Shown: positions 41,397 through 46,548 of the stretch, in pieces
Layout of the letters: every line of letters begins with the position of its first letter
Position numbering within the stretch: position 1 is the stretch's first letter
Source of the DNA: Exophiala sp. HKRS030
Taxonomy: Eukaryota; Ascomycota; Eurotiomycetes; Chaetothyriales; Herpotrichiellaceae
DNA: 46,548 bases
Reading direction: 5' to 3'
NCBI GenBank assembly: GCA_023897205.1
Contig: JAHWDD010000032.1
Span: 7,698 to 54,245 of the forward strand
The notes under the pieces: model-generated
What the model saw: only the letters and a program-made list of their open reading frames with translations
What the model was told of the DNA's origin: nothing
Databases searched by the model: none
Program-made: the position numbers and the translations under genes

Positions 41397-43391
41397 CTAT
41401 ACTTTTGATTCTGCATGGACTGGTTCTGCCGGATCCTTGCTCGTCAGGTTGTCGATAGGATCATCGGCACCTGGAAGTTGCCCCATCGGCGTTTGAACAT
41501 GATTAGTCAGGTATTTGGTAGAGTCCTCCACAAAGAGCGCAGCCACCAACGCTATGATGCCGAAGGGAATTGTGCAGTAGAAAACAATCTTGTATGAGTG
41601 ACCGTAAGCCAGTCGAACACCAGACCGAAGACTCCGCACAATGGCAGGGGTCAGGTCGGGAAATTGGCTTAGGATGTTGGGAGCCGCGCCAGCATTGTAC
41701 TGGATGAGTGCAGGGATCAAAGTTGGTAGCTCAGTGGGCGAAATCTTCGCGGCCACAGCAACGTCCACAATCTCGGTCCCTGAGTAGGTTTTGAATGAAT
41801 TATTCAAAATCGTGACAAATACAGCGTTGCCCACTGCACCTCCAGTTGCACGGAAGGTGCCCAGCAGCCCCATGGCAACCCCCAGCTTCGAATGAGGCAC
41901 ATGCAAGCTGGCGATTGAGTAAGATAAAATGGTAATCCAGGCAAACATAGGAATGCCCAATACCGGCAGGATGATCCAGGAAGTTTGGTTATTTGGATAA
42001 ACGGCACCCGCGATGGCAGCGACGAAGGCGCATTGCATGATTAGGGCAAAAACCAGCTGGTATTTGATGTAGCCGATCTTATGAGCAAGAGCAGGGACCA
42101 AGACGCCCATAATCTGGTTCATGATGTTGGTAGGAAGTGACATCAGCCCCACTGTAGTCGGATTCGTCGTAAATATGGTGAATGAGCCCTGAGGAAGGAG
42201 AGATGACATGGAGTAGAAATTCATTCCAGAGACAAAAAGAACGACGAGTAGGACTGTATACTGGCGGAATTGGGCAAGTAGGCTGAGAGGGAACATTGGG
42301 TTTCTGACCTTCGACTCGTACAGGAATAGAGCAACCAAGATTACGAACCCAAGAACGATGGGGAGAATTGTAGACACACTCTTCCAGGGATGTGCGGTGG
42401 AACCACCCCAGGTGACGCCAATTAGGAATATGGTGAGTCCGGCCACGAAAAGGAGGAATCCGACGAAATCTATTCCTTTGACTAATTCCCACTTGGATTT
42501 ATCGAAGTCGCCCCGGGGTCGAGATGTTGGCCGATAAAACCAAGCGGTTCCCGCCATTGAGATAACCTCAATGATGATGCCAATGTAGAAGATCCAGCGC
42601 CAACTTGCGTTCTCGTAGAGAGTGTTACCGATGAGAGCGGCTGCTAGGCCCCTGTAATTGAGAACATGGTCAGTTGTGATGGGTTTCAACAAGTTACACG
42701 GCTCTTCCTACCAAGGGGTACCAAGTCCGAATTCAAGAATACCAAGACCTAGCGACCTCCACTTATTTGGGAGCATCTCCGGTACGCCGGCGTACGATAC
42801 AAACAAAAACCCAGTACCGAAACCGATTAGAGCTTCTCCCACAATCAGGGAATTGGCACGCTGGGCAGAGGCCGCGACGACACAGCCAATAGTTACCAGG
42901 AATTGGCCGAATAGAATGGGAGTCTTTCGACCGAAGATATCACTGAGTGGCCCAGCAATGGCGAAGGAGACGGCTGACGCCAACGACCATGCCCCAATAA
43001 CCCATGCATATTCGGTGGTTCCGCCGAGGTCTTGGAAGACGTGCATAACTATTGCGGCAAAGCAGAGGAATGACAGTCCAATGGCAGGCGCGAAAGAGAA
43101 CGACAGAAACTGTAGTTCACCAGTTAGCCATCACCGACACGGCCTTTGCTAGACAGAAAGATGCTCGAACAAAATGACACATACGCCAATGGCAGCCCAT
43201 GTACCCGCAAATACCCTAACTCCTTCGGGATTAAAATCTAGTGCTGCACGGTGAGGATCTTCTTCCAGTGCGATGGTAGCTTGAATATCACGAATGCGTA
43301 CAGATCTAGAGGCATTGGAATGGTTAGAAGACACCTCATGCTCTGGATCTGACGTCGCGTGCGCGTGCACTGCTTGATTCTGAGCTGACAT
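41397..43391 (-). CDS. TRI12-type MFS exporter (DHA2, 14 membrane helices)
   Basis: Plasma-membrane drug:H+ antiporter of 619 residues, exons 43391-43185, 43109-42712 and 42651-41397; introns of 75 and 60 nt fit in phase 0 and 2. A hydrophilic N-terminus of about 65 residues precedes the first helix. Motifs: SFAPAIGLSFLCFAAIVMHV, EYAWVIGAWSLASAVSFAIA, GPLSDIFGRKTPILFGQF (MFS motif A), IGFGTGFLF, SWRWIFYIGI, and PTNIMNQIMGVLVPALAHKI in the second half. The fungal TRI12 family includes trichothecene efflux pumps and siderophore carriers. It lies on the same strand as the VAO-like gene and is divergent from the P450 at 44093, suggesting export of the product or a toxic intermediate (inference). 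Confidence 0.92.
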
Positions 43392-44092
43392 TGCGACAAT
43401 ATGGTATGTGTGAGCTATCGAGAGGTGGTATTCGGACTTGGACGATAGAGGTTGGCAAGTTCTGGTATAGACAGAAATGTCGATCAGTATAGCTCGAAGT
43501 CTAGTGTCCGCTTCGACATCGAGCAAGGCTATGACCCGAGTTTTATATTCACGGCAGACAACAACGCCCTGGCAGGATTGTTCCCTAATCAAATGGGGCC
43601 CCATGGGGCTATTGACAAAGTGGTTCATCCCATAAATTGGCGAGGTGACGCCGTCGTGGGCGGGGAAGGCCTTTGGGAGGAGCTTCTCATTGCGGAGACT
43701 GCTGAATTGTTTAATGGCAACTACTTACAAACTATCGTCTCCTATACGGATGTGGGAGTCGGGAGAGGAGGCAGAGCCGCTTCCGCACGACGCAACAGTG
43801 TTTCCTATCTCCGATCGGCTTGGCCCCTGAACCTTACTGGAAAGTCCGACTTCTCATGTCGGGTAGAGCGGAGAAGGCTAGCCGCCACCAAACGAAGCGA
43901 GGAACAAGGTCCTGTCATCTGATCAGAACGTCAATGACTGGTTTGGAGACTCAGGTACCCTTCGTGTGGCTGCACTTTTGAGAACAGTAGTTTACTTTGG
44001 GCTTGAGTACGAGGTGAAACTCCTTCGATGATACAATATATTCTTTAGGAGTGAGACCTCGTGCAACATTGCTACATTGACGGGACAGCAAA
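43392..44092. promoter_or_regulatory. Divergent promoter between exporter and P450
   Basis: 701 bp between two outward-facing starts. A 156-codon open frame on the plus strand (43452-43922) begins without ATG and has no family features, so I treat the segment as shared promoter. No binding site is named. Confidence 0.5.
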
Positions 44093-45961
44093 ATGGAATA
44101 CAGTATCGTCCAAGGAAAAGGCGTCGGTGACATGACGACGAGGCTCGACCAGTCCCACCTTCATGGTACCTTCGTGGAAATGAAGTCCTTGAACGGGTTG
44201 GTGGTAATCCTGCTCACAATCTTCGCCGCTTATACATTGAACATGCTATACTTCCATCCTTTGCATCATGTGCCTGGACCCAAGTTGGCGGCAATTACCA
44301 ACTGGTGGTCATACTACTATGAGTTGAGCAAGGCATTCCCGGAAAAGTGTGTTGAGTTAGCCGAGAAACACGCCAGCAGCGTCGTTCGCGTGGGTCCGAA
44401 CAAAGTCGTCATCCACGATGTTTCGCAATACGACAAGATCTATCGCTCGGGGTCAGACTATGCGAAGGACCCAGACTTCTACCATCTATTCCCAAGCGCA
44501 AGTGAAGGAGGAACTGCGGTCACTGCCACGTCAGTAATGGCTCTCAGTCTTGCTTTTCATGGTTTTTCTTTCCGGACACCGACTAACCGCAAGTATAGTG
44601 ACAAGCAAGTGCATAAAGAACGCCGAAAGCAGCTCGCTGCAAAACTGTCTCGCCAAAACATCACCTCAATTCAGGATCTGGTCAACGAGAAATTGTACAG
44701 CATAGTTGAGATTTTCGGCAAAGCAGCCACCAATGGCCGGATGGTCAATGTTTTTGCCGCATGGCGAAGCTTCACTCTCGACGTGATTTCAACTTTCGCA
44801 TTTGGACAGTGCTTAGGCGCTCTCGACCGCGCGAACTTAGACCACCCAATGCTGGATACAATGAACATTGCTGTTGCTGCCTTTTATCATGTCAGTGACC
44901 CCAGTCCCACTGAGAGCTGACTCGGTCAAGGACTGAAACTTTTTGCTAATCGCGTGCAGTTTATACGACTTCCCTTGATTGCTCGAGTCACGTCAGCAAA
45001 GGCTTTCATTCCATATCTTTCTAGAATTAATAGTGACATGGCGGCGATGGCATCTTTCAAAAAGGTAGGCAATAACTCATTCTCAATCCAGAGTGCGTGA
45101 GCTCATAGTTGTGATATGAGAAGTGGGCACGGGAGTGCGTTGATGGGTACGTTCCTGACACCAAAGTCCGCTATCTTTTTGATGGTCTTTTCAACCCTCC
45201 GTCTGGTACTCGGAAGCTGTCCAAAGATGAGATCCAAAACGAGGCTGAAGACCTTCTCATTGCTGGGAGTGACACCACCGCGATAACCCTGACGGTCGCC
45301 CTGGTCCACCTTGCTCGTCAGCCCGATGTCTGGGAACAGCTCAATGAGGAGCTGCGGCACCTCATCCCTAATCCTGCCACCATTCCGAGCTGGGACACTC
45401 TTGAGACTATTCCGCTCCTCGCGGCCTGTTTAAAAGAATCTCTTCGAATGGCGAGTCCACTTCCTGGGTACCTCTGGCGCGTTGTTCCTGCAGAGGGCCT
45501 GGCCACTCCAAGCGGTCACTATCTGCCCCACGGAACAAAAGTCGGAATGAGCACGTGGGTCATGCATAATGACAAAGAAATCTTCCCAGATCCGCACGTG
45601 TTTAAACATTCACGCTGGCTGGATGGCGACTCCCCGGAGCTCTCGCGCTATCTAGTGCCTTTTTCAAAAGGCTCACGCCAGTGCGCGGGCATGAACATGG
45701 CATATATGGAGATGTGTATTGCCTTGGCAGTAACGTGTCGCCGCTTTGTCATCAAGCCCCCTCCGGGCGACGTACCCGAGATGAGACTTCTGGAGACCTT
45801 TGTCGGAGTTCTCCAGGTAAGTGTCGTGTTTGATTGACCGGTATTTTGTTCTCGGCATTTCTTTGATGGCCGAGGATGGACCTGTGAAGAAGGCACGCAG
45901 CTGACCACAGTATTTCTAGAGCGATCTATGTCCCATTATCTTTGAGAGACGTCAAGACTAA
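44093..45961 (+). CDS. Cytochrome P450 monooxygenase, CYP58-like (trichodiene-oxygenase type)
   Basis: Membrane-anchored monooxygenase of 523 residues. Exons: 44093-44529, 44599-44890, 44960-45064, 45121-45816 and 45920-45961. Intron 1 (69 nt) keeps the reading frame open if retained, but it has donor GTCAGT, branch CTAAC and acceptor TATAG and its removal joins TAVTAT to DKQVHKE, so it is an intron. The last intron (103 nt, GTAAGT) leads to the real end LQSDLCPIIFERRQD. Features: membrane anchor LVVILLTIFAAYTLNMLYF, hinge HPLHHVPGPKLA, I-helix AGSDTT (326-331), ExxR in KESLR (about 384-387) and haem loop FSKGSRQCAGMN with Cys466. The haem loop and WVMHNDKEIFPDP resemble fungal CYP58/CYP65-type oxygenases. 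All key residues are intact. Confidence 0.93.
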
Positions 45962-46548
45962 ATAAGCACTGGTACTTTGGTCAATGAACGTTGGTCATGA
46001 TTGTTCCTTAAACGCATTTATAGGTCTCGGTTATGTAAAAGTCCTTTAGAGAGTAGAGGACTCTTGGTGGGACTACGGGTCACCTTGTTCTGCTCTTTTA
46101 TCATCTAGAGTTCTGAACAAAGAAAGCGGTCAATTGCGCGCCGCCACCCAGAGCGTGGCGACCATGACAATATTTTTGACTGTACTGTACCGTCTCGTAG
46201 GAAGAGTCAGATGTTACATATCCAATGCGAGCGACTAAACAAGTTGTGGAGGTCAAATCAGCCTGGGCTCAATTATGTCAAGTTAATGGGCCGCCACGGT
46301 CACAATTCTCGGATGAGGCGCGCAGTCTTGAAAACACTGCCGAAGACCTTGTCTGCTCCCCGCTCGGAAGAAGTCCATCACAAAGTAGCTTGGCTCGGCA
46401 TCAATGTTTCCCCGCCGGCACTTGTTATTCTTCATCCCTGCCGGTACCCCCGAGCCTGTTTCATTGGTCCGCTCAAGTCGGAGCCTTTCCGAAGCCAGAT
46501 GGTAGACTAGCCAAATAGCAGCGGTGGCGTCGAAAGCAGACTTTCCGA
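45962..46548. other. Sequence downstream of the P450 to the window end
   Basis: No gene supported. Two overlapping plus-strand frames (46211-46518) of about 98 codons lack recognisable features and are cut by the window edge soon after. Confidence 0.4.

Overview
This window is nuclear DNA of a filamentous ascomycete. It shows short GT-AG introns (about 50-140 nt) with CTAAC/CTGAC-like branch sites, Zn2Cys6 regulators, a full-size PDR-type ABC pump, Dal5-type and TRI12-type MFS carriers, P450s, and fungal copia and pogo element remnants. A Eurotiomycete-like source is plausible but cannot be proven here. Positions of introns and indels were read by hand from the sequence.

Layout. (1) 0.8-9.9 kb: a Zn2Cys6 regulator (minus) diverges from an intact AtrB-like ABC-G multidrug transporter (plus). 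(2) 10.7-16.6 kb: a nested transposon block. Two inverted 31-bp repeats frame a decayed minus-strand Ty1/copia element with 141/121-bp LTRs. Between primer-binding site and integrase, where gag and protease should lie, the element carries a SANT/Myb-like host-type ORF with a 21-bp minisatellite. Its reverse transcriptase is split by a 162-bp MITE flanked by an 8-bp target duplication. A pogo/Fot1 transposase tail follows. (3) 16.6-26.0 kb: a compact catabolic-looking set: Dal5-like MFS, class III CoA-transferase, SnoaL-like protein, an amidohydrolase fragment and a second Zn2Cys6 regulator. (4) 26.6-35.6 kb: repeat-rich sequence and dead genes: an F-box/2EXR-like fragment, an unknown conserved protein with several breaks, a lignostilbene/carotenoid oxygenase with in-frame stops, a P450 tail, an amino-acid permease relic and a mariner transposase relic. 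(5) 35.6-46.0 kb: a RING/coiled-coil protein, then an intact set of vanillyl-alcohol-oxidase-like flavoenzyme (minus), TRI12-type 14-TM MFS exporter (minus) and a 523-residue P450 (plus, divergent from the MFS).

How the genes may work together (inference). The 16.6-26 kb set could import an organic acid, activate it as a CoA thioester and dehydrate or otherwise process it under the local regulator. The 38.5-46 kb set could oxidise a para-alkyl phenol, hydroxylate a product and export it. With the dead lignostilbene-type oxygenase nearby, both halves hint at lignin-derived or other plant aromatic metabolism.

Several otherwise good genes (CoA-transferase, second regulator, RING protein) need a single inserted base at or next to a short homopolymer to read through. 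This is either early gene death or homopolymer error in the assembly, and it should be settled before any of them is called a pseudogene. No tRNA, rRNA, CRISPR array or origin was seen.
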